This document shows, one piece after another, positions 1 to 10,505 of a stretch of 64,000 nucleotides of DNA. The notes below the pieces were generated by a model. The model did not search any database and was not told the origin of the DNA. It saw only the letters and a program-made list of their open reading frames with translations. This stretch comes from Portulaca oleracea (lineage: Eukaryota; Streptophyta; Magnoliopsida; Caryophyllales; Portulacaceae), in contig CM055881.1 in NCBI GenBank assembly GCA_029582165.1, positions 20,031,594 to 20,095,593 on the forward strand, read 5' to 3'. The position numbers were made by a program, and so were the translations under genes. Position 1 is the first letter of the stretch, and each line of letters begins with the position of its first letter.

Positions 1-400
1 TCATATGATTAAAATGGGAAACCAATAATCAACTAAGGCACAATAAAAGAAAACATATATATATAAAACGACAAGCCTATGCATATGTATATATGAGAAA
101 GAATCTTGTGGAATGAGGAAACTTTCAAGAATGATTCTAAGAAAGAGAATTGAACTTATCTGTGCAGAATGGTGGGCTAGGAAGAGGGCTCATATGCATC
201 GATTAGTCTGGACCGTCGACCCACCCAAGATGCTAGGGAGGACCAAGGGGAGGAACGTCTGGATGTTTTGGGAAGAATTGTGCAACAAATAGTAGCAAAG
301 GTTTAGAACGAACACCTCCTCGAGGTGGCCCAGGGGAAGATCATGAAGTGAATAACCAAATATGGGGCTCAACCCTATAAGGGGGATACCAATGTAGTCA

Positions 401-1184
401 TATTGGAAGATTAAATCCGTCAAATGAAAAAAATATTCAAGACTCTCAAGATAACTGCCCCTAAATAAGTAAAGGTTGTCGCTTTCTACCTGGAAGGGTA
501 GGTGGACTTATGGTGGGAGATTATAAAAGGGAAGTATGACCCAGGCCGGTGGGACTGGAATACTTTAACGGAGGAAATGGCATCATAAATTATACCCCCA
601 GCACCTTCAGCAGGCCAAGCAGAGGGAGTTTGAATATATGCAAGGGGGTAAGAGTGTGATGCAGTACATGAACAAGTTCAATGAGTTGGCACGGTTTACA
701 ATTACGTGCTGACAGATAGACTCAGGATGCAACATTTTGAATAAGGACTGGCGCCCTATATCATAAGGGCACTAGCATCCCAAAAAATTTTCTTCCTGTC
801 AAAAATTATGTGAACGAGCTGAGGAAATAGAACGCATGGAGGCCGAACTGAGAATTACCTACCCGGGAAGCCCCCACTAAGAAAATGCGGAACGATAGGA
901 ATCGAGAAAGAAGGCTGGGAAAAAGGCCTAGAAAAGGAACGAGGCCTCAAGCATCCACTCCTACTTACAACAAATGTAATCGCAAAGGGCATATGGCCAA
1001 GGATTGTTGGAGCGGCACAAACCGATGCTACGGGTGCGATGAAGAAGGCCACTACATGTCAAAATGTCGTAAGCTCGAGGCACCAAAAACCGCACGGAGA
1101 AGAGCAAAACTGGACAAGAGGATGTCAACTCCGTCTGGTCAAGGACAAGTGTTCGTCATGATAACCCCACACCAGTGGGTGTAG
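401..1184 (+). pseudogene. gypsy gag remnant with CCHC zinc knuckles
   Basis: Broken reading frames give typical gypsy capsid phrases (VAFYLEG, LWWE, QYMNKFNELARF) followed by a basic region and two zinc knuckles. The second knuckle, CYGCDEEGHYMSKC (about 1024-1066), is a complete CX2CX4HX4C motif. The first, about 965-1005, has tyrosine where its first cysteine should be (YNKCNRKGHMAKDC), so it has probably lost zinc binding. Gag packages retroelement RNA into particles. The last 300 bases (885-1184) form an open frame; upstream parts have several stops. Confidence 0.8.
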
Positions 1185-1500
1185 GTACAGTCATAACTCG
1201 TCACCTAACGATAGAATTCGCGTCTTTTTGTGTACTCTTTGATACTAGTGCCTCCCACTCCTTCATTACCTCCCAGGCTACACACTGGATGAACATAGAG
1301 CAATACAAAAAAAGACTAACCCTCACAGTAGGTATGCCCAACGGACAACCGGTCGAGTGTAAATAGGCCAACGTTAACTACCCACTTCGAATTTGATGTA
1401 AGGAGTTTCCAGTTAACCTGGTCATGTTTGACATGGTCGAATACGATGTCATCCTATGAATAGATTGGATCCACCAACACCGGGCGCGCATAGATTGCCA
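1175..1500 (+). pseudogene. gypsy aspartic protease remnant
   Basis: An open frame from 1175 contains FDTSASHSFI, the retropepsin active-site region. The usual DTGAS reads DTSAS, so the glycine next to the catalytic aspartate is replaced. After a stop, a second piece (about 1438-1500) reads VIL then a stop then IDWIHQHRARIDC, matching the conserved C-terminal VILGMDWL-like block of gypsy protease. Family recognition is firm; activity is very unlikely. Confidence 0.8.
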
Positions 1501-1786
1501 AAAATGTCGTCTAAACCTAGTGAACGCCACCGGCAGGCGCATTTATGTTCAAGGGATCCGCCCGACAGTGGGAACAAGTTTGGGGAGCCTACCCCACATC
1601 TCAACGCAAGGATATTTTTGGTTCCTAGCAGAGAGACCAAAAATCAACCAAATTATCCCAGATACCAGCTGCTAGGGAGTTCCCGGATGCCTTTCATAAA
1701 GAAATTCTTGGGTTTCCCCCACCTCAAGAAATCTCCAAATCGACCTGGTACCTAGGTTTATAACAATATCCAAAGCCCCATACTAA

Positions 1787-2178
1787 ATGTCACTCTCTGA
1801 GATAGGGGAGTTAAAGACGCAACTGGAGAAACTGTGGAACAAAGGATATATTAGACCCAATGTGTCTCCCTGGAGAGGTCGAGTACTCTTCGTTCAAAAG
1901 ATAGACGGGAGCCTGAGACTTTGTATTGACTATCTAGAGCTCATTAAAGTGACCATAAAAAGTAAGTATCCGCTTCCCCGGATTGACGACCTCTTCGGCC
2001 AACTTAGAAGAGCTAGCGTGTTCTCAAAGATCGACCTGAGGTCGGGGTACCATCAACTCCGAATCAAAGTATCAGATACTCACAAGATAACTTTTCGTAG
2101 GGACTCTACGAATTCCTCGTTATGCCTTTTGGGCTGACCAATGCCTCGGCTATCTTTATGAGTCTGATGAATCGAGAA
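1787..2178 (+). pseudogene. gypsy reverse transcriptase, N-terminal part
   Basis: The frame from 1787 reads through the RT fingers and palm: [23 protein letters not shown] and [13 protein letters not shown] are all diagnostic Ty3/gypsy blocks. A frameshift near 2110 moves the next block, [18 protein letters not shown], into another frame (2122-2175). The sequence stops there: the catalytic YxDD box, RNase H and integrase are absent. The break coincides with the junction to the oppositely oriented element. Confidence 0.88.
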
Positions 2179-2440
2179 AAATATTACCATACGTTTGGCA
2201 ACAGTCACACGACTGCACATGGAGTAGGTGTCGTTGAACTATGTTGGCCAAAATTGCCCAGCTTGCAATATCTTGGGGGTCGTCTTGGAGGGACCTCCGT
2301 GTCCTCCATAAGGCAAGTCATGGCAATGCTTAATGATGGCGGGGCCCTCATCTTGATGCGTCCATCTTCTATAGATCCCGTCATTGCCCAACTTGAATGC
2401 ACCTCATGGAGAAAACGCTTTCGTTCATGACAAGAAAGAT
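2155..2440 (-). pseudogene. gypsy integrase N-terminal zinc-binding domain (truncated)
   Basis: On the - strand the sequence encodes the H2C2 integrase zinc domain: KHCHDLPYGGHGGPSKTTPKIL, then FWPT, then a cysteine pair near DTYSMCSR and DCCQ. A stop and a frameshift interrupt it. It normally precedes the DDE core, which is absent because the element breaks off at about 2155. Confidence 0.75.
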
Positions 2441-2479
2441 CGGGAAGGAAGACATTCGCCACAAGGTATTTGACAATTT

Positions 2480-4010
2480 TAACAAACCAAGGGAGCTATT
2501 ATGCTTTGATGGAATCGGGGAGTGCATCATCAATGGGGGATTCTTCCAACTCCATAATGAGACGAGATAAGTAATCGATAATGACTTTTTTCAACCCGGC
2601 CTTGCCCCAAAGCTCAATGTTATATTGTTGAAGTAATAACAACCACCAAATAAGTCAATGATTAGCATCTTTCTTGTCCATAAGATACTTCAATGTCGCT
2701 TCGTCGGTGAACACAATAATCTTTGAGCACAAGATGTGTTACCTAAACTTCTCAATGGCAAAAACGATCACAAAGAGCTTTTTCTCTGTTTAATCTTGGT
2801 CGAGAGTGTTACTTGCATAATAGATAACCTAGGTTTGTCTATCTTTGGTTTACCCTAATACTGCCCCCACAACGTAATCACTGGTGTTACACATTATCTT
2901 GAATGGTAAGGACCAGTTTGGGGTTGGAGTATCGAGGCAGAAACAAGATCCAGTTTCAACCTGCCAAAAGCTTCACGACACTCATTAGTAAAGATGAATG
3001 AGGCATCTTCAGAGAGGATTTCAGTGAGGGGACGAACAATTTTCGAAAAGCCTAAAACAAACCAGCGGTAAAAGTCGATGTATCCTAAACAACTGTATAA
3101 CCCCTAGATCATATTCGGGGGTGGTAGAGGCTCAATCACCTCAATTTTAGCTTTGCCAACTTCGATGCCCAGTCCGAAAACAATATGACCTAACACAACA
3201 CACGACTTAACCATGAAATGGAATTTCTCCCAATCAAGCACTAAGTTAACCTCTTCATAGCGGGCAAGGACTTTTTCAAGATTAGCCAAAAAGACTTATA
3301 ATCTATGCCATAAACCAAAAAATCATCCATACAAACTTCCATGGATTGGTCCAGAAACTTCGAGAAAATTGCCATCATACACCTCTAGAAAGTGGCGAGA
3401 GCAATACATAGTCTGAACGGTACCTGTCGGTAAGCAAAGGTGCCATAACTTTGGGTGTATCAGGATTTGAAAATATCTCAAATACCCATCAAGATAGAAA
3501 AATTAGGAGTGACTCGCTAATCTTTCTAACATCTTATCGATAAAGGGCAAGGGGAAGTGGTCATTCTGGGTTGCTTTATTTAAATTTCTATAATCCATGC
3601 ACATTCTCCATCCAATAACAGTAAGAGTACTAACCAACTCATCTTTGTCATTCCTAACCATGGTCATCCCTCCCTTCTTCGGCACATCCTGGACCGCACT
3701 TACCTACTCACTATTAGCAATGGGTAAATCATCTCGGCTTCCAATAACTTAAGCACCTCACTTTTTACAACTTCTTAAAGGTTAGGGTTTATCCTCCTTT
3801 GTGGTTGTCTAGAGGGTTTGAAACCCTCATATAAGTCAACTCGGTGCATATGGAGGGAGGGGAAAAGTCCTTTGATATCATTGATGCTATAACCAAGGGC
3901 CCATTTATGCTTTCTCAAAACACTTAGCGATTGCTCATGGATGGGGTCCCTCAAGTTTAACATTAACGATAACTGGAAAAGACGGGTTGGATCCCATGAA
4001 CTCATACCTT
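2480..4010 (-). pseudogene. gypsy reverse transcriptase and RNase H remnant
   Basis: From 4005 downward the - strand encodes the pre-RT segment (HKWALGYSINDIKGLFPSLHMHR, PQRRINP), then PKKGGMTMV, WRMCMDYRNLNKAT and HFPLPFIDKMLERLA (3685-3503). The catalytic box reads CMDDF (MDD at 3330-3322), so both aspartates survive. The thumb follows (NLEKVLARYEEVNLVLDWEKFHFM, 3289-3104), then a heavily broken RNase H (about 3100-2480). At least five frame breaks make it inactive. The enzyme would copy element RNA to DNA. Confidence 0.88.
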
Positions 4011-4050
4011 AATGATGGAGGAAATGGCTTCAAATCCACTCGGACACTTC

Positions 4051-4700
4051 TCACTCCTTAGTTTCCATAATATCCACATGGGAGATCTCGACACACTTAA
4101 TTAAGGCTTCTATGATTGGTGGCTCATCAAGAATAATGGACTCATCTTGAAGCAAGGTGAAAAAAGCAACATCATTCATTGAAGTCTTAAAGTGAAAGGC
4201 TTCCAGGAAACTCACCTCTAAGGGATCTTGGGATGCCCGTTCATACATAAGCACCTCATCAAGAAATTCATCAACCACTTCCTCTATTATATCAATCTGA
4301 TAGCAAGAATTTCCCTTTGGTGGTTTGGACATTGACTTCTCCAAGCTAAAGTCAAGCTTTTTTTCTCCAATGTGAAGGGTCAACATGTCATTCCGCACAT
4401 CTATAATCACACCCATGGTGGTGAGCAACGGTCTCCCCAACATGATGGGAATATGAGCATCTTCTGCCATTTCAAGCACTATGAAATCACATGGTATACA
4501 AACTTTTCCCACTTGGACCATGACATCCTCTAAGATACCAAGAGGATGTCAAATTGAACGATCAACCAACTACAAGGAGATGGAAGTAGGCACATGGTCA
4601 TCCAAGTTGATCTTTTGGCACACCGAGTATGGCATCACACTTACATTAGCTCCCTAGTCACAAAGAGTTCACTAATCTCAAGATCCCATATATATGGAAC
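4051..4700 (-). pseudogene. gypsy aspartic protease remnant
   Basis: The - strand frame 4521-4051 (156 aa) begins in the C-terminal half of a retropepsin: CDFIVLEMAEDAHIPIMLGRPLLTT is the conserved block after the flap. The active-site loop lies just upstream at about 4662-4631 and reads CD, stop, GANVSVMP. The stop falls inside the catalytic D-x-G-A motif. The remaining C-terminal acidic stretch is the protease-RT linker. Confidence 0.8.
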
Positions 4701-4929
4701 AAGGAATGGAGAAACTATTGGGATCTGGTAACTTTCTTAGCGGCTTGTTCTTAATATTGGCACTACATTTCACAACTAGGGAAATCATAGCATCGTGATT
4801 TACCTTTCTCTTGTTTGTAAGGACGTCTTTAAAAAATTCCATATACGTAGGCATATCACTTATAACATCAATGAATGGAATGTTGATGTGAATCTTATGC
4901 AATACATCTAACAATCGAACGAATTTGTA

Positions 4930-6650
4930 TCCTCCTTAACCCTCACTTGTCTTTGTGAAATGGGAATGTGTGGAGAATATGGATGAACTTGCCGGATTGC
5001 TGGCTCATTAGCTTCCTCAAATCTTTCCCCTTAGCCACCCTCTCAACTTCCTCTCGACTTGGGACTTGTTCATCAACAATCTTAACATCCCCTCCAAGAA
5101 TATCCTTAACAATCACATCATCATACACAACCTCCCTCATTTGAATACCTTTCGGGCCCACCAAGTCGGTGTCGCTCGTCAATGTAAAAGCATTCAAATG
5201 CCCTATTGGATTTCGTTGAGGTTGACTAGGCAAAATCTTTGAGGAGGAGGCTTGAAGTTGGACAAATTGTTGAGCCAATTGTGCAACTTAAGTCTCAAGC
5301 ATCTTCTGGTTAGTCTCTTATAAGTCGCTCATTGCACTGGACAATATGATCATTCTGCTTAAGCTGGGTGGTATTGAAGGCTTCTTGGGTTTTGAAGTAT
5401 GCTTGGACAAATTTGGGGTCGTAGGTAATTTGTTGAGGAGGGGGTTGAGGAAGTATTGGTAGGAATTGAGGAGGGTTGGAAGATTGAGGTTGATGGAAGG
5501 GTTGCTTTTTCAAAGATGACTTTTGGGTTTAATGGCGGTTAGGATGTGGAGGTCGCCCTTGATTTTGGTAATGAAATTTGGGAGGAGAAAATGAAGGGTG
5601 GCCTTGAGGGAGAAGTGGGTATTATGTCTTATAGGAAAGATTGTTTCGATACTAGGCATTATCATGTTCATTTACCACCAGTTCTTGTTGACATTGAAAT
5701 GAAGGATGATCTCCTCCACATAGCTCACATACGACAACCATACCGAAACAAAAAGATGAAGAAATAGGACCTTGCATGAAATCCCATCACTAGTTTCGAT
5801 TGTTTACTTGTCTTGAACTCGACCAAGTCTTAGCAAAGCTGCCAGATGGCTTTCAAAAGAAAGTTCATGTTCTCACTACCCATAGATTTTGACATATCTC
5901 TCGGATCTCCACCCTAACTACATGCATTCTCGGCCATTTGAGCAAACATAGTGTTGGCTTGTTTAGGGGTTTTGTGTATAAACTGACCAGCAGAGGCATT
6001 CTCAACCATTTGCTTAATAGCCCAGTTCGAACCATTGTAGAAGGTATGCATGAGTAAATGGGGCTCAAAGTTATGGTGTGGACATGACCTAAGAAGGGCC
6101 TTGTAACGCTGTCATGCATCATAAAGGTACTCTCAAGGTTGTTGAAAGTTCAAAATCAAAGTTCGCGAATGTACCGTCTCTTGAGGTGTGAAGAATCTCT
6201 TCAAGAATACTGAGCTTAAGGCTTCCCAAGTAGTGAAGAAGTTTCTTGGACAATTATCGAGCTAGGCCTTTGCTTTCCCGACTAAACAGAAAGGGAAAAA
6301 ATGAAGGCACAAATATTCATCCCTTACACCATTCATCTTAATCATACTACCTTTCTTAATGAAGTTGGTGATATGCTCCGGAGGATGATCAGAGTTCAAT
6401 CCATGATATTGTGCTTACTCGATGTGATTAAGGTATGTCGGCTTGAAATCAACTCTTGCATTTTCATCAAGACCCGGTAATACAATAGTTGAACACCTCC
6501 CCCCACCCCTCCCCCCAGGAAACAGTCGGTGAAGAATAATGAAGTAGGGTACGATGAGGTTATCCGGCCATGGCTTGTTGTCAACATCTTCTTCGGGCAC
6601 TCAAAGGTTTCAGCGAGCTGTCCTCTCAATTTCTGGATCAAATAGTGCTA
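4930..6650 (-). pseudogene. Tat/Athila-type gag remnant
   Basis: On the - strand the region between primer site and protease holds broken gag frames. Recognisable pieces are a capsid-like stretch near 6122-5865 (CPHHNFEPHLLMHTFYNG in one frame, AGQFIHKTPKQAN and MFAQMAENA following), a proline/glutamine-rich linker (5513-5310) and a further linker (5278-4943). No intact zinc knuckle was found. The + strand frames over the same bases are shadows. Assignment rests on position and on similarity to gag of Tat/Athila elements known from other plants. Confidence 0.65.
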
Positions 6651-6785
6651 GGGGTTGGTCTCTCCTCCGCATACACTTCGAACGAAAACCGAGATAAACA
6701 ACCCTAGTTTCTACACCTAACAAGAAGAAAGAACCAAACTAGCGACATAAATACCTAAAACACATAAGTAAAAGGGGGCGCAATT

Positions 6786-6802
6786 CCCCAGCAACAACGC
6801 CA
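6786..6802 (-). other. tRNA-Asp primer-binding site (decayed)
   Basis: Read on the + strand these 17 bases match the 3' end of plant tRNA-Asp including CCA at 14 of 17 positions. On the element strand the site is tggcgttgttgctgggg. All three differences are C-to-T on the element strand in CCG contexts, the signature of cytosine-methylation decay. Six bases separate it from the LTR edge at 6809. Confidence 0.85.
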
Positions 6803-7600
6803 AAAATTTGTTTAACGGGATCCTTGCATACTAGAACATCGGTCATGTCAGACTCGGAGAATTGGGGCCCTTGTAGTTAGGTCGGGTATTAGGGTCAAGT
6901 TTAGGTTCAAAGGTAACAAGAGAAGGGGATTTTTTGACTAAACTATGAAGAACAGATAAAAATAAAAGGTCTAAACCGATGAGGAAAGTAAGGACTCGGG
7001 GGAACAATGGGCCAACATAGTGAAGGACTAGGCTAGGTTTTCATCATTTTAGGAATGATTTGCAATTCAACTATTAAGTATGGGGATTGCATATAAGATC
7101 GCAATAAACTTCCCTCTCTTGAGTGGTAGTTGAATGCTTACTTCCCAAAGTCCATCATCAGTCTCGCGTATGGTGGTCCTTACTAGTATTCAAATGTAAT
7201 CTATCCTCATTAGTTCCATAGTCTCATGCTAATGAAGATTAGAACTAATCATTCAACCCAAAGTCCTCAACTCAATGTTTGGAGGAAGATTCATAACCTC
7301 TCGGTACCAAAACCCTCCACATTGAGTAAAGAAAAAAGGAGGAAACACTTAATAACCTAATTAATCACCCTAATCTCACTAATCGAATCTTAATCCCCAT
7401 TAAGGGCCCTATGTGCGCCCTAATCTTCAAGGAAACTAGCCACACATATTCACAATCAACAAAAACACAATCATCAAACCAAACCTAAACATGATTCTAG
7501 CAATCAAGAAACAATCCAAACTGATCACACTAATTATCAAAGATAAACAACTACAAAACAGGCAATAAACAAATAGATTGCATTAAACAAGAGAGATAAA

Positions 7601-8206
7601 GAGAGTTACCTAAGTAGGAATCAATAATAATTTGATTGGAATCAAGAGAAAACCAAAATAATACCCATAGAACTTCTATACAAAGAAAACTTTTATAAAA
7701 CTTCAATAAACTTCAAAGTGTGTTGAGAGAGAGCTAGTGAACATAGAAAAGAGAGTTACCAAAGTAGGAAGTAATAATAATTTGATTGAAATCAAGAGAA
7801 AACCATAATAATACCCATAGAGCTAGCACAATTTTGTCCGACCCGAATTACCCGAATTGTCCGACCCGGAAAAAACCGGGCCTGAACATAGATTTTTCGT
7901 CCAAATTTTGATATTTTGACCGCATTAACCGAATATTCGGACATAAAATTTCCCTTTTCCTATTGTTCGAACCCGATTTTAGCTTGTCTGAATTGTCCGA
8001 CCCGGTTTGACCCGAAATAAAACCGAGTCCAGACATGAATTTCTCGTTTGAATTTTGGCATTGTCCGAATTTGTCCGACCCGGATTTACCCGAACCGAAT
8101 TTTTGCCAGCGCTAAATACCCATAGAGCTTCAATCCAAAGCAAATTTATATTAAAACTTCAACAAATATTAAATTTTATTGAGAGAGAGCTAATGAACAT
8201 AGAAAA
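7601..8206. repeat. 150-bp tandem duplication inside the LTR
   Basis: Unit 1 is 7601-7750. Unit 2 starts at 7751 and ends at 8206, interrupted by an insert. With insert and target duplication removed, unit 2 is 151 bp. Both units begin gagagttacc and end acatagaaaa, with scattered substitutions between them. Confidence 0.85.
7825..8114. mobile_element. 290-bp insert with a 15-bp target duplication
   Basis: The insert is flanked by aatacccatagagct at 7810-7824 and again at 8115-8129. The sister repeat unit at about 7670 has the uninterrupted site, so this is a true insertion. Inside, the motif ttgtccgacccg recurs four times (two near each end region), with ccgaa half-sites. The right terminus (gaatttttgccagcgcta) resembles some plant hAT ends, but a 15-bp duplication is too long for hAT and there is no poly-A for a SINE. 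Class unresolved. Confidence 0.7.
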
Positions 8207-8298
8207 GTGTGCTAAAAACCTAAGAGTTTCTAAAAGAGGCAATGATGAGATATGAAAGATATGCTAAGATAAGCTAAGATGTCTCTTAAAATACAACA

Positions 8299-8312
8299 AA
8301 AGAATATATATA
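8299..8312 (-). promoter_or_regulatory. TATA-like element of the LTR promoter
   Basis: An alternating TA run on the element strand lies about 60 bp downstream of the palindrome array. This is the layout expected for U3. It is inferred from position only. Confidence 0.45.
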
Positions 8313-8371
8313 CATAGACTTCATTAAACAAAACACAATCGTTTCCCACAAATTGACGAAGCATTAGTTTG

Positions 8372-8712
8372 GTCGCGGGCGTGACATGGTGAATCACGGC
8401 CACGGCCTTCTCTTTCAGGCGATTTTCAAGTTTCTTTAGGGGAAATTGTCGCGGGTGCATCTCCTAATGTCACGGGCGCGATATCTTAAGCCTTCAGGGT
8501 CACGGGCGTGACAGTCCTTGTCGCACCCGTGACCATGCGAAGCAAAAGTTTTCTTTCTCGGAGTGTCACAGTCGTGACACTCACTATCGCAACCGCGACA
8601 TTGCTGCTAGGAAAAAATCCTCTTTGGGGCGTCACGGTAACTTGTCAATCACGAGCGTGATCTCCCTCTAGCATTTTGGCCTTGGTTTGGTTAAGGGGGC
8701 TATGGGCGTGAC
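8372..8712 (-). promoter_or_regulatory. Array of about ten GTCACGGGCGTGAC-like palindromes in U3
   Basis: Copies start at about 8372, 8393, 8448, 8469, 8499, 8520, 8565, 8586, 8631, 8648 and 8699. Four successive pairs are spaced exactly 21 bp (8372/8393, 8448/8469, 8499/8520, 8565/8586). The best copy is gtcacgggcgtgac at 8499-8512; several others are degenerate in one half-site. The array ends about 60 bp upstream of the TATA-like element. Confidence 0.75.
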
Positions 8713-8989
8713 CTCCCTTATTAATTCCTCTTTGATGGTTTCCTTAGCCTTGAGCTTGATTTCCTCCTCATCCTTGGGTTGCGGTGTTTCTGTTAGGCCC
8801 GAGCCTTGGTCTTGTACCAAGCTTCACTTGATTAGGTTCGAAACTCGGCCTCTTCTTGGCTTATTTTACTTAATTCGAGCTGAATGTTTATTTTCAGGGG
8901 AGAAATCCAAAAAGGTTACAAAAATGCATAAGATTAGCAATTTTATGAAAGGAACGGTCAAAAGGGCTACAGTAAAATAGCGACATTTC

Positions 8990-9757
8990 GGCTCAAAACG
9001 AACCTAAATAGTAGTATGGGCGACGGTGGTTGCGGGTTGCACCTCTGGGCTCAACAGTAGCAGGAGGGGTGGTCTGTTTCTCTTCGTGGTGTCTGGGTGA
9101 GCTAAGGTCAACTTGCTGCCGTGCAAGGCTGCGCTGGCCGCATCGGGTGGTGATGGCGACTACTGCGGTGGTGGTCTGGGCGGGTAGTTTTCGATCGCCG
9201 TACAGGGAACGAGAGAGATAGAGAGCAAGATAAAGAGACAAAGAGAAAGGATGAGGGAAGGAGGACAGTGGTCGCTGTGGGCAGTTACCGGTGAGGCTGG
9301 TAGTGCGGCTAGGTGGCGTGCGTGGGATAGTAAAGGGAGAGGAGCGAGAAAGAGGTAGGGTTAGGGTTTTCAGTTAGAGTGTAGGGAGGGAACTTAGGTT
9401 TTTATACCAAAAAGAAAATAAAATAAGTAATAATTAATATAAATAACAAATATGAGGCTGCTAAAAAAAGTAATTAGGAAAATAATTTAATTTTTAATTT
9501 TCTAAAATAATTATAAGTGCATAAATAATTAAAAGATAAACACATAAAATCATACAATGTTAGACACACAAAAATACCATATTTCCCATACTCCTATGCA
9601 CGTAGAAAATTACTATCTTCCCTTTGTTAGCCTCTCAACGGTCCTACGGGCTAAAGCGTTAGCAAAAATAATCATAGATAAATTCTCAAAATTCACATAA
9701 TCAACTTAAATTATTAACTATGTAACGGTATACACATTCGAATATTTTGAGGTTTTA
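8990..9757 (-). repeat. LTR fragment related to the 31400 solo LTR
   Basis: The right 150 bp (ending in gttttaca at about 9757) matches the end of the solo LTR at 36330-36462, including cggtcctacg and gttagcaaaaataat. A GC-rich block with GA-rich flank (9010-9410) sits where the solo LTR (34840-35210) and the gag-only element LTR (59260-59660) have similar blocks. The left side is truncated near 8990 against another LTR. Confidence 0.75.
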
Positions 9758-10505
9758 CATAGGCGTTCAGATTCAAGGATATCATAAAGGGCCGGACAAA
9801 GTCAACAGCAAGCTAATCGGAACGATTGATCATGTAGGGTATTCAAATAGAGAGGAGTGAGACTGGCCAAACGTCAAGGCCAACTGACCTTCAACTCTTT
9901 ACTAGGTTAGTCAATTAGCTTCCTAGGCTACACTGGGCTCTATGAGACATCAAGGTCAGCCGCCCTTAAGTCCATTTTGGGATATTGTTTTGATCTGCAT
10001 GCATGACTCTGCACAAACTAGAATGATATTTGATTAGTTAGGACTCAAACTAACTTGAAGTTAATTACAAATGTACATGAAGTCACATTGCATACAAATG
10101 AATGGTTAGAATAATCATGGCTATAGGTTTAGGGTTTACTAATTTTAGGGAAAGGATAGGGTACCACATGTTCTTGCCCCAGTGTAGTTTCCCTATATGG
10201 AATTAATAGGAAAAGTACGTGGAGTGTTGCTCTTTAGACATTGAGGAAGCCAGAGAGTATAACATGGGTGAGAGTGGAGGTCAAATACTAGGCAATGTAA
10301 GTGCATCACACATGTTTTAAACCTAACCAACACTTTTGTGTTCTCCTGCCATAAAGGTTCGAGAGTAGCATGGGTATGCAACTATGCCTAAAATAGTAAG
10401 ACTGTAAAATAAATTAATTCCTCCCTTTTATAAATTATCAAAAATTAATTTTTTTTCAAGTTTTACCATCTGTTTAAGTTTAAGTCCCCAGTGGTGTCGC
10501 GAATA
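9758..10505 (+). other. Unassigned stretch, probable 3' internal end of a gypsy element
   Basis: No gene is visible. The last bases before 10506 read gtccccagtggtgtcgcg, a phrase I associate with the junction upstream of the 3' LTR in some plant gypsy elements. The remainder shows no recognisable domain on either strand. Confidence 0.4.

Larger units (their letters stand above)
190..2178 (+). mobile_element. Ty3/gypsy retrotransposon remnant A (gag-protease-RT)
   Basis: In order on the + strand I see gag with zinc knuckles, an aspartic protease and the front half of a reverse transcriptase, which is the Ty3/gypsy order. The reading frame is broken by many stops and frameshifts, so the copy is dead. 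No LTR or primer site is visible to the left, so the 5' end is missing or lies outside the window. The right end is an abrupt break inside RT at about 2155-2178, where a second gypsy element begins in the opposite orientation. Confidence 0.85.
2155..8990 (-). mobile_element. Tat/Athila-like Ty3/gypsy retrotransposon, 3'-truncated
   Basis: Read on the - strand, from right to left: LTR (about 8990-6809), primer site matching tRNA-Asp (6802-6786), gag, protease, RT, RNase H and the integrase zinc-binding domain, then truncation at about 2155. The tRNA-Asp primer and the RT sequence fit plant Tat/Athila lineages. All coding parts carry stops and frameshifts. The 3' LTR and most of integrase are missing. 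The outer LTR boundary near 8990 is approximate because no clear terminal dinucleotide or target duplication was found. Confidence 0.85.
6809..8990 (-). repeat. LTR (5') of the Tat/Athila-like element
   Basis: The LTR starts beside the tRNA-Asp primer site and contains no coding sequence. On the element strand, upstream to downstream, it holds a GC-rich palindrome array (8712-8372), a TATA-like stretch (8312-8299), a 150-bp tandem duplication (8206-7601) and an AT-rich tail. A 290-bp insert interrupts one duplicated unit. The right boundary is approximate. Confidence 0.7.

Noticed and set aside
5546..5767. 73-aa + strand frame
   Set aside because: Lies opposite the decayed gag of the - strand gypsy element; no domain.
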